Assembly (NCBI GenBank): GCA_938018045.1
Contig: CALIIP010000104.1
Span: forward strand, 1-29,314
Length of the DNA stretch: 29,314 bases
Direction: 5' to 3'
Source: an uncultured Flavobacteriaceae bacterium
GTDB taxonomy: Bacteria > Bacteroidota > Bacteroidia > Flavobacteriales > Flavobacteriaceae
A program made the position numbers and the translations under genes. The first letter of the stretch is position 1, and each line of letters starts with the position of its first letter. The notes beneath the pieces are model-generated. The model made no database searches. It was not told the DNA's origin and worked only from the letters and a program-made list of their open reading frames with translations. Shown piece after piece: positions 1 to 7,982 of the stretch.

Positions 1-1302
1 TGGTGCACCATCTGAATATTTAATTCCATTCTCTAAAATATTTACAAAAACATTAGTCAAATGAAACTCATTCCCTTGAACTTCTGATACTATAGCTTGA
101 AAATGTTTTGTTATTTTACCTCCCCTATCATTTACCAAAAGATTTACATGATTTGTAGCTTCTTCAATTAAGTCGTGTATATCAATAGTTTCCTTACTTA
201 TTTCAATTTGATTTTTCTCTAATCTAGAAATTCTTAATACATTTTCTACTTGAGTATGCATTCTTTTGTTTTCATCTCTAATCATTTTAATATAACGCAT
301 TACTTTTTCGTTATCGTTAATGATTTTAGGGTTCTTAATAGAGTCTAAAGCTAAATTTATTGTAGCAATTGGAGTTTTAAACTCGTGTGTCATATTATTG
401 ATGAAATCAGTTTTAATTTCTGATATCTGTTTCTGTTTGATCATTTGATATAAAGAACTTATAAATGCCAATATTATTACTAAAATGAATAACATCGATG
501 GAACTAAAATTTTCCAAACATTGGCTAATAGATACCTTTTCTTATCAGGAAAACTGACATATAATTGATAATCACTTGTGCCTTCATTATTTAAAAACAG
601 AGGAACTTTATATGTCTTATCGGCATCTAATCTAAAATATCCTGACTTTAATTTTGTTGCAAAGTCATTATTATAAACTCCGTATTTAAAAGGAGTTTGA
701 ATTCCTCTTTGTGCTAATTCGCCTCTTAAATTTAATGTAATTTCTTGATTACTTATTCTTCTAAGAATTGGCAATCGAGAATACATTATTTGAGATTGAT
801 TACTTAGCAACAATTTTTCAAGATTCACCAACTCTTTATGCTTTACAAAAGTTTCTTTTTTAGGCAGTAAATCTAAATCTCCATCTGAAACTAAATTTTT
901 TACAATTGTAATTTCTTCTTTACTATAAATTTTTTTAAATTCTATAGAATCGTTTTCAAAGAACTCTACCGGAAACTTATAATTTTCTTCGAGTATAGTT
1001 TGAGCATACTCAAATGTTTCCTGCTTTGTTGTATCAATTTGCTGATAGAAATATGTTTTAAGTTCTGATTCTGAAATACTATCTCTATTTTTACTTAGAC
1101 CAGAATACAAGTTATAGAAATCATTTAATTCTCTATCACTTATATTTTCAGAAACTTTAATTAATGCTGCTTTGACATCACTTTTAAACTGATTGTCAGA
1201 CAATTCTATGGAATTTTTTATCCAATATACTTGAACAGTAATAATTCCAATTAAGGAAATACTCATTAAAAATATAATAAGTATAAAAACCTTTCTATTC
1301 AT
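1..1302 (-). CDS. Sensor histidine kinase, partial (C-terminus beyond window start)
   Basis: This is the N-terminal 434 residues of a membrane histidine kinase; the reading frame is open to base 1. Transmembrane segments lie near residues 5-27 and 264-285, enclosing a roughly 235-residue extracytoplasmic sensor region I cannot assign to a family. After TM2 comes the dimerisation/phosphoacceptor box with HEFKTP, where H306 is the predicted phosphorylated histidine. The visible part ends in the N-box of the HATPase domain (NILENGIKYSDGAP, residues 421-434), so ATP binding is expected but its G-boxes are outside the window. The layout resembles the RprX type of Bacteroidetes kinases, but the partner response regulator is not visible. 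It follows coaE on the same strand after 91 bases. A perfect TAGATTTG element lies only four bases before the ATG, suggesting its own promoter and an almost leaderless mRNA. Confidence 0.93.
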   Translation of the reverse strand, partial: MNRKVFILIIFLMSISLIGIITVQVYWIKNSIELSDNQFKSDVKAALIKVSENISDRELNDFYNLYSGLSKNRDSISESELKTYFYQQIDTTKQETFEYAQTILEENYKFPVEFFENDSIEFKKIYSKEEITIVKNLVSDGDLDLLPKKETFVKHKELVNLEKLLLSNQSQIMYSRLPILRRISNQEITLNLRGELAQRGIQTPFKYGVYNNDFATKLKSGYFRLDADKTYKVPLFLNNEGTSDYQLYVSFPDKKRYLLANVWKILVPSMLFILVIILAFISSLYQMIKQKQISEIKTDFINNMTHEFKTPIATINLALDSIKNPKIINDNEKVMRYIKMIRDENKRMHTQVENVLRISRLEKNQIEISKETIDIHDLIEEATNHVNLLVNDRGGKITKHFQAIVSEVQGNEFHLTNVFVNILENGIKYSDGAP

Positions 1303-1306
1303 AGGA

Positions 1307-1314
1307 CAAATCTA
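1307..1314 (-). promoter_or_regulatory. -7 promoter element of the histidine kinase gene
   Basis: TAGATTTG matches the Bacteroidetes TAnnTTTG consensus exactly and ends four bases before the kinase ATG. A TTG lies 15 bases upstream, slightly closer than the usual spacing. If used, transcription would start at or next to the start codon. Confidence 0.45.
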
Positions 1315-1393
1315 ATTGATATTACATTACAACATTGAAATATCTTGCGATAATTAACTAAAAAAATACACTTTTAACAAGATTTTAAGAACT

Positions 1394-1990
1394 TTAGTGT
1401 ACTTCTTTAATTTTTTGAAGAATTACTGAATGTATCTTTACGACATCCTTTTGAGTTTCTATTAAATCAATATTGTTGATTATAAAGTCAGATTTTACAA
1501 TTTTTTCTTCGTCTGATAACTGATTTTTCATCCGGTTTAAAATATCAACCTTAGTAGTTGTATCTCTTGCGAGTATTCGTTCAATACGAACATCAATTGG
1601 AGCAGTAACTGTGATTATAAAATCACATTTTTTATGGCCTTTACTCTCAAACAAAATTGCATTTTCATATATAACGTAGATGCTTGTAGCATTTTTTGCA
1701 AACTTTTTGAAATGCTTATTTACACGAGGATGAACAATCTTATTAAGTTTTTTTAATTTTTCTGGATTTTCAAAAACAATTTTCGCGATGTATTTCTTGT
1801 TTAATCCGATATCATTATAAGCATCATCTCCAAATTCCTCAATCATTGCTTTTCTAATCTTTTTAGAAGAATTCATGAGTTTTTTAGCCTCGATATCAGC
1901 AATATAACAATCTATTTCTAAAGCCTGAAACATCTTTAGCACAGTTGTTTTTCCACTTCCAATTCCTCCAGTAAGGCCAACAATTATCAT
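1394..1990 (-). CDS. coaE: Dephospho-CoA kinase
   Basis: CoaE phosphorylates the 3'-hydroxyl of the ribose in dephospho-CoA, the last step of coenzyme A synthesis, in the cytosol. The 198-residue length is normal. The N-terminus begins MIIVGLTGGIGSGKTT, where the P-loop is residues 8-15, and the family's following region (IADIEAKKLM, residues 29-38) and the RD-containing lid region (RIERILARD) are present. Its ATG overlaps the TGA of the upstream YbbR-domain gene by four bases (ATGA), implying translational coupling. The ybbR-coaE pairing is familiar from Flavobacteriaceae. No sign of truncation. Confidence 0.96.
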   Translation of the reverse strand: MIIVGLTGGIGSGKTTVLKMFQALEIDCYIADIEAKKLMNSSKKIRKAMIEEFGDDAYNDIGLNKKYIAKIVFENPEKLKKLNKIVHPRVNKHFKKFAKNATSIYVIYENAILFESKGHKKCDFIITVTAPIDVRIERILARDTTTKVDILNRMKNQLSDEEKIVKSDFIINNIDLIETQKDVVKIHSVILQKIKEVH

Positions 1991-2946
1991 TTTTTTTCTA
2001 TTAAAAATTCTACCTTTTCAGGAACAATGCGCACAGAAGAAATAAGTCCAGACTGCGATTGCAACTTTGGAATCAAATAAGTCAAGTTATTATTTTCTGA
2101 ATCTTTATAATCACAAACAACTTTAATATTCTCTTTTGTGATTTTATTAAAATTTGAAAGTGCTATTTGATAAATCACTTCAACATCGTCAGGAAAAGTG
2201 GTTATGGAATGATCGGAAGGTAAATTTAATATTGCAAAAGGAACAATTACAGAGCCTTCTGTAAACTTATCAACTTTTGCTGTTACTAAAACTTCAGTTT
2301 CAGAAAAAGAAATATTTGCATATTGAGAAGTTTGCAAACCTATTTTATTGTTTATTTCTGTTGCAACATCATTAAGTTCTATTTTTTTGGTTATAAGCTT
2401 ATTAATCGAGTCTAATTGAGACTCTGGTCCAGTAATCTCTATATAATTCGGAGAAATTAATATTTCATCTACGAGATTATATCCTAATTTGTATTGAATA
2501 TTTGCATTTAACTCTACAGGTACTTTCTTTGTTATATTTGCCCCTAAAAATATAAAAATAGTGTCTTGTAAAACCCTATTGATTCTAGTTTCAACACCAA
2601 GTTGGTTTTGTAATTCTGCCAAGTGATTGTTTGGTAAGTAATAGTATTTAGAAGCTTTTTTATGCTGAATATTATTTAAATCTATATTTAATTTATTGTT
2701 TCTCAGTTTATAATTAATCAAGTTAAATCCTGAAGATAAAACTGATGCTCTTACGCGTTTAATTGGTTCCGACTGAAGTGTTTTAGTTGTTTTAAGATTG
2801 TAGTATTCGATATTAAAGTCGACATCACTTGAATAGGTTTTTGAAAGTTTTATAAGCATCCAAAAAAGCAATGAAATAAATATAAAAACAAGAAATGTTT
2901 TTAATTTAAAATTAACCTTTAGTCTTTTCTTTTTACTGCGATCCAC
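1987..2946 (-). CDS. YbbR-like domain membrane protein
   Basis: A 319-residue protein with a basic N-terminus (RSKKKR), one transmembrane segment (about residues 18-35) and a long extracytoplasmic region with the beta-rich YbbR-type character (for example the VPVELNANIQYKLGYNL stretch and the ITGPESQLDSI stretch). YbbR proteins in Firmicutes (CdaR) regulate the diadenylate cyclase; whether the Bacteroidetes homologue does so is not shown here. I choose the GTG at 2946 as start. The only longer option is a TTG at 2979, which lies against the U-tract of the yajC terminator and would add 11 residues unlike the family. The gene overlaps coaE by four bases. Confidence 0.85.
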   Translation of the reverse strand: MDRSKKKRLKVNFKLKTFLVFIFISLLFWMLIKLSKTYSSDVDFNIEYYNLKTTKTLQSEPIKRVRASVLSSGFNLINYKLRNNKLNIDLNNIQHKKASKYYYLPNNHLAELQNQLGVETRINRVLQDTIFIFLGANITKKVPVELNANIQYKLGYNLVDEILISPNYIEITGPESQLDSINKLITKKIELNDVATEINNKIGLQTSQYANISFSETEVLVTAKVDKFTEGSVIVPFAILNLPSDHSITTFPDDVEVIYQIALSNFNKITKENIKVVCDYKDSENNNLTYLIPKLQSQSGLISSVRIVPEKVEFLIEKK

Positions 2947-2979
2947 GTTAATATTAGTTTTTAAAAAATAAATATACAA

Positions 2980-3005
2980 AAAAGTGAGCCAATTGGCTCA
3001 CTTTA
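2980..3005 (-). terminator. Rho-independent terminator after yajC
   Basis: A perfect 9-bp stem (AAGTGAGCC / GGCTCACTT) with an AATT loop is followed on the minus strand by a run of T. It sits 26 bases after the yajC stop and only about 35 bases before the YbbR-gene start, so it separates nusB-DUF1573-yajC from ybbR-coaE or attenuates read-through into them. Confidence 0.88.
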
Positions 3006-3030
3006 AATTAACTGATTAAAGTTATTTTCT

Positions 3031-3342
3031 TTACTTCGCTGTTGCATTTAACTTACTAGTTAAATCCATAGATATTGCAGATCTCTCAAATTTAATTTTC
3101 CCTGCAGATGTTTCTATAACTACAGTTCCAGTTGTGTCATTTATTTCTACAACTTTACCGTGAATACCACTTGAAGTGATTACTTTAGTTCCTCTTGCGA
3201 TTGTAGTTTGAAATTTCTTTTCTTTCTTTTGACGTGTCATTTGCGGACGAATCATAAAAAGATAAAACACTAAAATCATTGCGAAAATTGGTAACATTGA
3301 CATGATACCTCCACCTTCTGCTAAAAATATTGTTAAATTCAT
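3031..3342 (-). CDS. yajC: Preprotein translocase accessory subunit YajC
   Basis: A 103-residue inner-membrane protein of the Sec holotranslocon (SecDF-YajC), which assists protein export and insertion. It has the family's single N-terminal transmembrane helix (about residues 14-32) followed by the diagnostic FYLFMIRPQ stretch and a basic QKKEKKF segment, then a small cytoplasmic beta domain containing GTKVITSSGIHGKV. Length and motifs are canonical. It lies between the DUF1573 lipoprotein gene (60 bases upstream) and a strong terminator, and is probably transcribed with nusB and the DUF1573 gene. Confidence 0.95.
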   Translation of the reverse strand: MNLTIFLAEGGGIMSMLPIFAMILVFYLFMIRPQMTRQKKEKKFQTTIARGTKVITSSGIHGKVVEINDTTGTVVIETSAGKIKFERSAISMDLTSKLNATAK

Positions 3343-3402
3343 ATATATTATTTATTTACTTGTCTTCTTTTTAATCTAGTGCTCTATTAGTAAAACTAAA
3401 TA

Positions 3403-3861
3403 CTATTTTTCTGGCACCTCAACAAAAGCCTTTATTCTTACAATCTCGTTCCCTTTTTCGGTATTTGTAGTTAATGTTACAGTATTTGTTGTTTTGTTCT
3501 TTTTCCCATTTGAGTTAAAAACAACTTTTATCTCAGCAGACTCTCCTGGCTTTACAGCCTCTTTAGGATAATCAGGAACTGTACAACCACAACTTCCGAT
3601 CGCTTTTGTAATTACCAAATCACCTTTCCCTATATTTGTTAAATTGAAAGTTGTTTCTACTTTATCACCTTGCTTTATATTTCCGAAATCATACTCAACT
3701 TTATCCCATTCTATAATTGGACTTCCTAAACTTATCACTGCATCTCTTTCTGCTGCAGTTTCAACATTTTCCTTTAATATTTTTGCACTAGCATTATCTT
3801 TTTTGCAAGATGTTACTATAAATGCACTCATCAGAACTGTTAACAATATTATTTTTTTCAT
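3403..3861 (-). CDS. DUF1573 domain lipoprotein
   Basis: A 152-residue protein with a lipoprotein signal peptide ending IVTSC (C19 is the predicted lipidated residue), followed by basic KKD. The mature part is an immunoglobulin-like DUF1573 fold with the typical sequence FDFGNIKQGD-like (YDFGNIKQGD, residues 57-66) and the conserved GSCGCTVPDYP motif. Its cellular role is not established. The position next to yajC and nusB is typical of flavobacteria. A perfect TAnnTTTG element stands 28 bases before the ATG, so it may have a promoter of its own as well as read-through from nusB. Confidence 0.92.
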   Translation of the reverse strand: MKKIILLTVLMSAFIVTSCKKDNASAKILKENVETAAERDAVISLGSPIIEWDKVEYDFGNIKQGDKVETTFNLTNIGKGDLVITKAIGSCGCTVPDYPKEAVKPGESAEIKVVFNSNGKKNKTTNTVTLTTNTEKGNEIVRIKAFVEVPEK

Positions 3862-3889
3862 TTTATTAAAATTTATTATTTATAGTTTA

Positions 3890-3897
3890 CAAAAATA
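3890..3897 (-). promoter_or_regulatory. -7 promoter element upstream of the DUF1573 gene
   Basis: TATTTTTG on the minus strand matches TAnnTTTG perfectly, in the 41-base gap between nusB and the DUF1573 lipoprotein gene. No clear TTG -33 element is visible because the upstream bases are nusB coding sequence. Confidence 0.45.
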
Positions 3898-3902
3898 GAA
3901 AA

Positions 3903-4841
3903 TTATAACAATCCTCTACCTATTTTTTCTATTCTTTTTGATGTGATTAATTCTTTTAAAACTTTATCAAGCACTCCATTGATAAAAAAACTACTCTTTT
4001 GAGATGAATAATCTTTTGAGATTTCAATGTACTCATTCATAGAGACTTTGGTTGGTATCGATGGGAATTCTACAAACTCACAAATAGCCATTTTCATCAA
4101 TATCATATCAATATCAGCAATTCGTTCAGTATCCCAATTTGGCGTTTTATCATCAATGTCTTTATTGTATTTTTCGTGATTTAACATCACTTTTCTGTAT
4201 AGATTCAATACAAACTTCTCGTCATCATCATCTTTATACAAACTACTTAAAACAAAAGATTTAGATTCTTTTAAAGCATTAATATCCTTTACAATCCAAG
4301 TGTTTACAAATGGTATATCATCAACCCAACTTATGTGCTGATCTTCAAAATAATCAGCCAATTTTTCATTTGGCGCAATAATCGTTTTAAAAACTTCAAG
4401 GATGAATTTTTTGTCGTGCTTAAATGATTTTTCTTCTGATTTTATATATGCATCATAAACACTACTTTCTCGAATTAAATCCCAAACAACACGCACAAAC
4501 TCATTGTCATTTTTCCAGTTATTTAGTTTGCTTTTATCGATATAATCATTCAGAGAAACACTTTCTTTAAAAATATTAATCACTTGATTATCAATCAATT
4601 TTGTGCTTGGATTTTTTTCTGTAGCAGATGCTAAATGTTTCTTTTTTGCAACTTCAATATATCGTGAAGCCATTTCTTGAACTTCAACAAATAAATTTAA
4701 GAGAAGTACATGTAAGTCAGACATTTTCTCAATACTCTGTGTCAGAAACTTCTCTTCTTTGGTAAGATTGTCATTGTTAGATTGTAATGTTGCATAAACC
4801 GATTGCATCACTTTCACTCTAATATGTCTTCTATTTATCAT
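3903..4841 (-). CDS. nusB: Transcription antitermination protein NusB (long Bacteroidetes form)
   Basis: NusB binds boxA RNA with NusE/S10 and takes part in antitermination of rRNA operons. The N-terminus has the family pattern RRHIRVKVMQSVYA (residues 4-17), and the C-terminal third carries the core of the fold: DTERIADIDMILMKMAICE, then PTKVSMNEYIEISKDYSS and FFINGVLDK. At 312 residues it is more than twice the length of E. coli NusB (139). The extra length is a central insertion of roughly 170 residues rather than a simple terminal extension; long NusB proteins are known in Bacteroidetes. It is divergent from the ABC exporter gene across a 95-base gap with candidate promoters for both. Confidence 0.9.
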   Translation of the reverse strand: MINRRHIRVKVMQSVYATLQSNNDNLTKEEKFLTQSIEKMSDLHVLLLNLFVEVQEMASRYIEVAKKKHLASATEKNPSTKLIDNQVINIFKESVSLNDYIDKSKLNNWKNDNEFVRVVWDLIRESSVYDAYIKSEEKSFKHDKKFILEVFKTIIAPNEKLADYFEDQHISWVDDIPFVNTWIVKDINALKESKSFVLSSLYKDDDDEKFVLNLYRKVMLNHEKYNKDIDDKTPNWDTERIADIDMILMKMAICEFVEFPSIPTKVSMNEYIEISKDYSSQKSSFFINGVLDKVLKELITSKRIEKIGRGLL

Positions 4842-4878
4842 TTTAAAGAACGTTTAAAAATATGTTAAATTCGATATG

Positions 4879-4886
4879 CAAAAGTA
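4879..4886 (-). promoter_or_regulatory. -7 promoter element of nusB
   Basis: TACTTTTG on the minus strand, 37 bases before the nusB ATG, matches TAnnTTTG exactly. The -33 element is not recognisable. Confidence 0.5.
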
Positions 4887-4905
4887 CTATTAATTTTTAA
4901 TCTAG

Positions 4906-4913
4906 TATCTTCG
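4906..4913 (+). promoter_or_regulatory. Possible -7 element of the ABC exporter gene
   Basis: TATCTTCG differs from TAnnTTTG by one base and lies 23 bases before the ATG at 4937 in the divergent gap with nusB. Confidence 0.35.
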
Positions 4914-4936
4914 CAACTCTAAATTTTTAATAATAA

Positions 4937-6685
4937 ATGAAGGCACTTAAATACGTCAATAAATACTTTACTAAATATAAATATCGTTATCTTATTGGTA
5001 TTGTTTTTTGTGTGTTTTCAAACATATTAAAACTTCAAATTCCAGATTTAATAGGACAATCTATCGAAGCAGTCGGTACAGTTAAAAATGGAAGTGCTAA
5101 TGTAGACACAGTTAAATCTATTTTGCTATACTATATTTTAATAATTATTGGAGTCGCTCTTTTAGGTGGAATCTTTAACTTTATTACAAGACAAATGATT
5201 ATTGTCAATTCAAGATTGGTAGAATATGATTTGAAAAACGAAGTATATCAGCAGTATCAAAAATTATCCTTAAACTTTTACAAGAAAAATAGAACTGGTG
5301 ATTTGATGAATAGAATTAGTGAAGATGTAAGTAAGGTTCGTATGTACTTCGGGCCGGCAGTTATGTATAGTCTAAACATGCTTGTGACAGTTATAGTTAC
5401 ACTTGTTTTAATGATTAGAACTGACTTAACATTAACTGCATATACAATTATCCCCTTGCCAATTCTGTCAATTTCGATCTATTACTTGAGCAAATTGATT
5501 CATAAAAAAACAACGATTGTTCAACAACAACTATCAAAATTAACAACAGCTGCACAAGAAACTTTTTCGGGAATACGCATTATAAAATCTTACACTACCG
5601 AACAAAGTAGTATAGAACAGTTTGATAATATTGCAGAAAACAGCAAACAGAAGAACGTCGAACTCTTTAAAATTCAAGCGATATTTTTTCCTTTAATGGT
5701 TTTACTTATTGGTATAAGTAATTTAATTGTTATTTATTTTGGAGGTTTACGCTATATCGAAGGTTATATTACTTTAGGAGATATTGCAGAATTCATTATG
5801 TATGTCAATATTCTTACTTGGCCAGTGGCTGTATTGGGTTGGGTAACTTCTATCGTACAAGAAGCAGATGCATCACAAGAACGAATTAATGAATTCTTAA
5901 AAGAAGAGCCCGAAATTACCAATCAATCAGAAACTAATTCTGAAATAATTGGTAACGTACAATTCAAAAATGTATCTTTTACATATGATGATACCGGAAT
6001 CACAGCACTAAAAAATATTAACTTCAATTTAGAAAAAGGAAAAACACTTGCGATTTTAGGAAAAACTGGTTCAGGAAAATCTACTGTTATCAATTTAATT
6101 GCAAGATTGTATGATGTTAATAATGGTAAAGTACTTATTGATGGTAATAATATAGAAAGTTTAAACCTCAATAGTTTAAGAAAAAGTATAGGCTTTGTTC
6201 CTCAAGACGCTTTTTTATTTTCTGATACTATCGAAAATAACATACGGTTTGGAAAAGTAAATGCAACAATCGAAACTATTGAAAAGGCAGCAAATGACGC
6301 ATACATTCATCACGATATTATTGAATTTAAGGAAGGGTATAAAACTTATGTTGGCGAACGCGGAGTTACACTTTCAGGAGGTCAAAAACAACGTGTATCA
6401 ATTGCTCGTGCAATAATTAATGACCCTAGAATATTAATTTTAGATGACTGTTTATCTGCAGTAGATACAGAAACAGAAGAAATAATTTTAAAGAACTTAG
6501 AACGCATCACAAAAAATAGAACAACAATTATTGTAAGTCATAGAATTTCATCTATCAAACATGCAGGCAGTATTATTGTTTTAGATAAAGGCGAAATAAT
6601 TCAGCAAGGCACTCACGATCAATTATCTAAAGAAGAAGGCTTCTATGCAGAACTATTCAACCAACAACTTTTAGAAGATATTTAA
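4937..6685 (+). CDS. ABC exporter half-transporter (MsbA/Mdl-like permease-ATPase fusion)
   Basis: A 582-residue type-IV ABC exporter with the N-terminal six-helix membrane domain (about residues 15-310) fused to the ATPase domain (about 340-582). The nucleotide-binding motifs are Walker A GKTGSGKST (375-383), Q-loop VPQD (421-424), signature LSGGQKQR (479-486), Walker B ILILDD (499-504) and H-loop H535. The residue after the Walker B Asp is D504, not the catalytic Glu. In known heterodimeric exporters such as MdlA/LmrC-type subunits, this marks the degenerate half. No second half-transporter gene is adjacent, so it either pairs with a distant partner or works as a homodimer. Substrate unknown; lipids, peptides or drugs are all possible. 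Confidence 0.92.
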   Translation: MKALKYVNKYFTKYKYRYLIGIVFCVFSNILKLQIPDLIGQSIEAVGTVKNGSANVDTVKSILLYYILIIIGVALLGGIFNFITRQMIIVNSRLVEYDLKNEVYQQYQKLSLNFYKKNRTGDLMNRISEDVSKVRMYFGPAVMYSLNMLVTVIVTLVLMIRTDLTLTAYTIIPLPILSISIYYLSKLIHKKTTIVQQQLSKLTTAAQETFSGIRIIKSYTTEQSSIEQFDNIAENSKQKNVELFKIQAIFFPLMVLLIGISNLIVIYFGGLRYIEGYITLGDIAEFIMYVNILTWPVAVLGWVTSIVQEADASQERINEFLKEEPEITNQSETNSEIIGNVQFKNVSFTYDDTGITALKNINFNLEKGKTLAILGKTGSGKSTVINLIARLYDVNNGKVLIDGNNIESLNLNSLRKSIGFVPQDAFLFSDTIENNIRFGKVNATIETIEKAANDAYIHHDIIEFKEGYKTYVGERGVTLSGGQKQRVSIARAIINDPRILILDDCLSAVDTETEEIILKNLERITKNRTTIIVSHRISSIKHAGSIIVLDKGEIIQQGTHDQLSKEEGFYAELFNQQLLEDI

Positions 6686-6725
6686 TTAAAATTTAAATTT
6701 AGCTAGTCTTTTTTTGTATTAAATA

Positions 6726-6755
6726 TTGTTTAAGTAATTAATTTTTTTAGATTTG
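6726..6755 (+). promoter_or_regulatory. Promoter of the DUF3276 gene (TTG-N19-TAGATTTG)
   Basis: TTG (6726-6728), 19 bases, then TAGATTTG (6748-6755) is a complete match to the -33/-7 promoter of Flavobacterium and Bacteroides housekeeping sigma. It lies 43 bases before the ATG at 6799. This is the best-formed promoter in the window. Confidence 0.75.
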
Positions 6756-6798
6756 TGATAACAATTTATAAACAACTATTAAATAATTAGTGAAAATT

Positions 6799-7185
6799 AT
6801 GAGTGAAAAGAATTACAATGACCAAGAGGAAATTTTCTCACAAGTTTTAAGAGCAGGAAGAAGAACTTACTTTTTTGATGTTAGAGCAACCAAAGCAGAT
6901 GATTATTATTTAACAGTCACTGAGAGTAAAAAATTTACTAATGATGATGGTTCGTTTCATTACAAGAAACATAAAATCTATTTATACAAAGAAGATTTTA
7001 CAGAGTTTAATGAAATGCTAAAAGCAGCTACAGATTATATTGTAAATGAAAAAGGTGAAGAAGTAATTAGCGAGCGCCACCAATCAGATTATACAAAAGA
7101 GACAGAAAGTACTATTACTGAAGAAACTACAACAGAAGCAAAAACAAGTGAAAGTTTTACAGATGTTAGTTTTGATGATATCTAA
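6799..7185 (+). CDS. DUF3276 / PUR-family nucleic-acid-binding protein
   Basis: A 128-residue cytosolic protein with a PUR-type domain in its first 80 residues: EEIFSQVLRAGRRTYFFDVR, then DDYYLTVTESKKF and a KHKIYLYKEDF strand. The PUR repeat folds as beta-sheet plus helix and binds single-stranded DNA or RNA; homologues of this family in other bacteria (for example the Borrelia PUR protein) bind nucleic acid. The last 40 residues are low-complexity, Glu/Thr-rich and probably disordered. I start at ATG 6799 rather than an upstream in-frame GTG at 6790, because MSEKNY fits the family. It has its own good promoter and a downstream terminator, so it is probably monocistronic. Confidence 0.88.
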   Translation: MSEKNYNDQEEIFSQVLRAGRRTYFFDVRATKADDYYLTVTESKKFTNDDGSFHYKKHKIYLYKEDFTEFNEMLKAATDYIVNEKGEEVISERHQSDYTKETESTITEETTTEAKTSESFTDVSFDDI

Positions 7186-7213
7186 AATAATAGATATATA
7201 ACGATAAAGTATC

Positions 7214-7244
7214 AAGCCGTTCGCCTTTGCGTGACGGTTTTTTT
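7214..7244 (+). terminator. Terminator after the DUF3276 gene
   Basis: An interrupted stem (CCGT and CGC paired with GCG and ACGG, with a CTTT loop) is followed by seven T residues, about 30 bases after the stop codon. Confidence 0.75.
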
Positions 7245-7309
7245 ACACACAATTTTATTGTTTTAAAAAAGTTATATACCTTTAAAAACTATTACTAATT
7301 AACCAAACA

Positions 7310-7906
7310 ATGAAATCAATTAAATTATTATTAACCTCTGCCCTACTTTTCTGCATAACTATAAACGCACAAAACGAGCTCCAAACTCAATCTATCAATG
7401 AAGGTACGATTGAAAATCAATTTGATTATTTAATAAAAAAATCAAATAGATATCAAGAATTTAAAGTTGTTAAACGAGTTTGGCTAGACCAAATTAAAAA
7501 TTCTGTAAATGATTCTTTAACAACTATCAGGAAAGAATTGAATGCTACTAAAAGTATTCTTTTTGAAAAGGAATCACAAATTGATAATCTAACAAAAGCC
7601 TTAGAAACGACAAATAGCAATGTGACATCTTTAAATAATGAAAAAGATAATATTAATCTATTTGGAACATTAATTTCTAAATCACTTTATAATACTATTT
7701 TATGGTCAATTATTGCTGGTCTATTAGTTGCACTGGCTTTTTATGTTTTACGATTTTTACGTAGCAATGCTATAACAAATGAATCAAAAGATCAGTATGC
7801 AGAATTAGAGCGAGAATTTGAAGGGCACAAACATCGTTCCCTAGAAAGAGAGCAGCAATTGAGAAGAAAACTACAAGACGAATTAAATAAGCAGAAAAAA
7901 GATTAA
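7310..7906 (+). CDS. Membrane-anchored coiled-coil protein of unknown function
   Basis: I do not recognise an experimentally characterised family. The 198-residue protein starts with a clear signal peptide (MKSIKLLLTSALLFCITINAQ), then a region rich in heptad-like Leu/Ile with Lys, Glu and Asn (about residues 60-115) that looks like a coiled coil, then a transmembrane helix (about 128-149, ILWSIIAGLLVALAFYVL), and finally a charged helix ending in LEREQQLRRKLQDELNKQK. The topology suggests an envelope protein with the coiled coil outside the cytoplasm and the basic helix inside. From memory, flavobacterial relatives are sometimes labelled tRNA (guanine-N1)-methyltransferase; nothing here resembles a SPOUT or TrmD fold, so that name should not be used. 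Confidence 0.85.
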   Translation: MKSIKLLLTSALLFCITINAQNELQTQSINEGTIENQFDYLIKKSNRYQEFKVVKRVWLDQIKNSVNDSLTTIRKELNATKSILFEKESQIDNLTKALETTNSNVTSLNNEKDNINLFGTLISKSLYNTILWSIIAGLLVALAFYVLRFLRSNAITNESKDQYAELEREFEGHKHRSLEREQQLRRKLQDELNKQKKD

Positions 7907-7930
7907 CTCAATAGTATATATCTTACAAAC

Positions 7931-7962
7931 AAAAAATCCGATGCAAATGCATCGGATTTTTT
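7931..7962. terminator. Bidirectional terminator between convergent genes
   Basis: A perfect 14-bp stem (A6 followed by TCCGATGC, paired with GCATCGGA and T6) with an AAAT loop lies between the coiled-coil gene (plus) and sucC (minus). The flanking A and T tracts make it work in both directions. Confidence 0.92.
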
Positions 7963-7982
7963 ATTTTATAAAGAAGTAACGA

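Noticed and set aside
3644..3898. 84-residue plus-strand reading frame opposite the DUF1573 gene
   Set aside because: It is antisense to a well-supported lipoprotein gene, has no family resemblance and no promoter element of its own.
6686..6725. AT-rich stretch after the ABC exporter as a terminator
   Set aside because: No stem of useful stability; only AAATTT-type self-complementarity.
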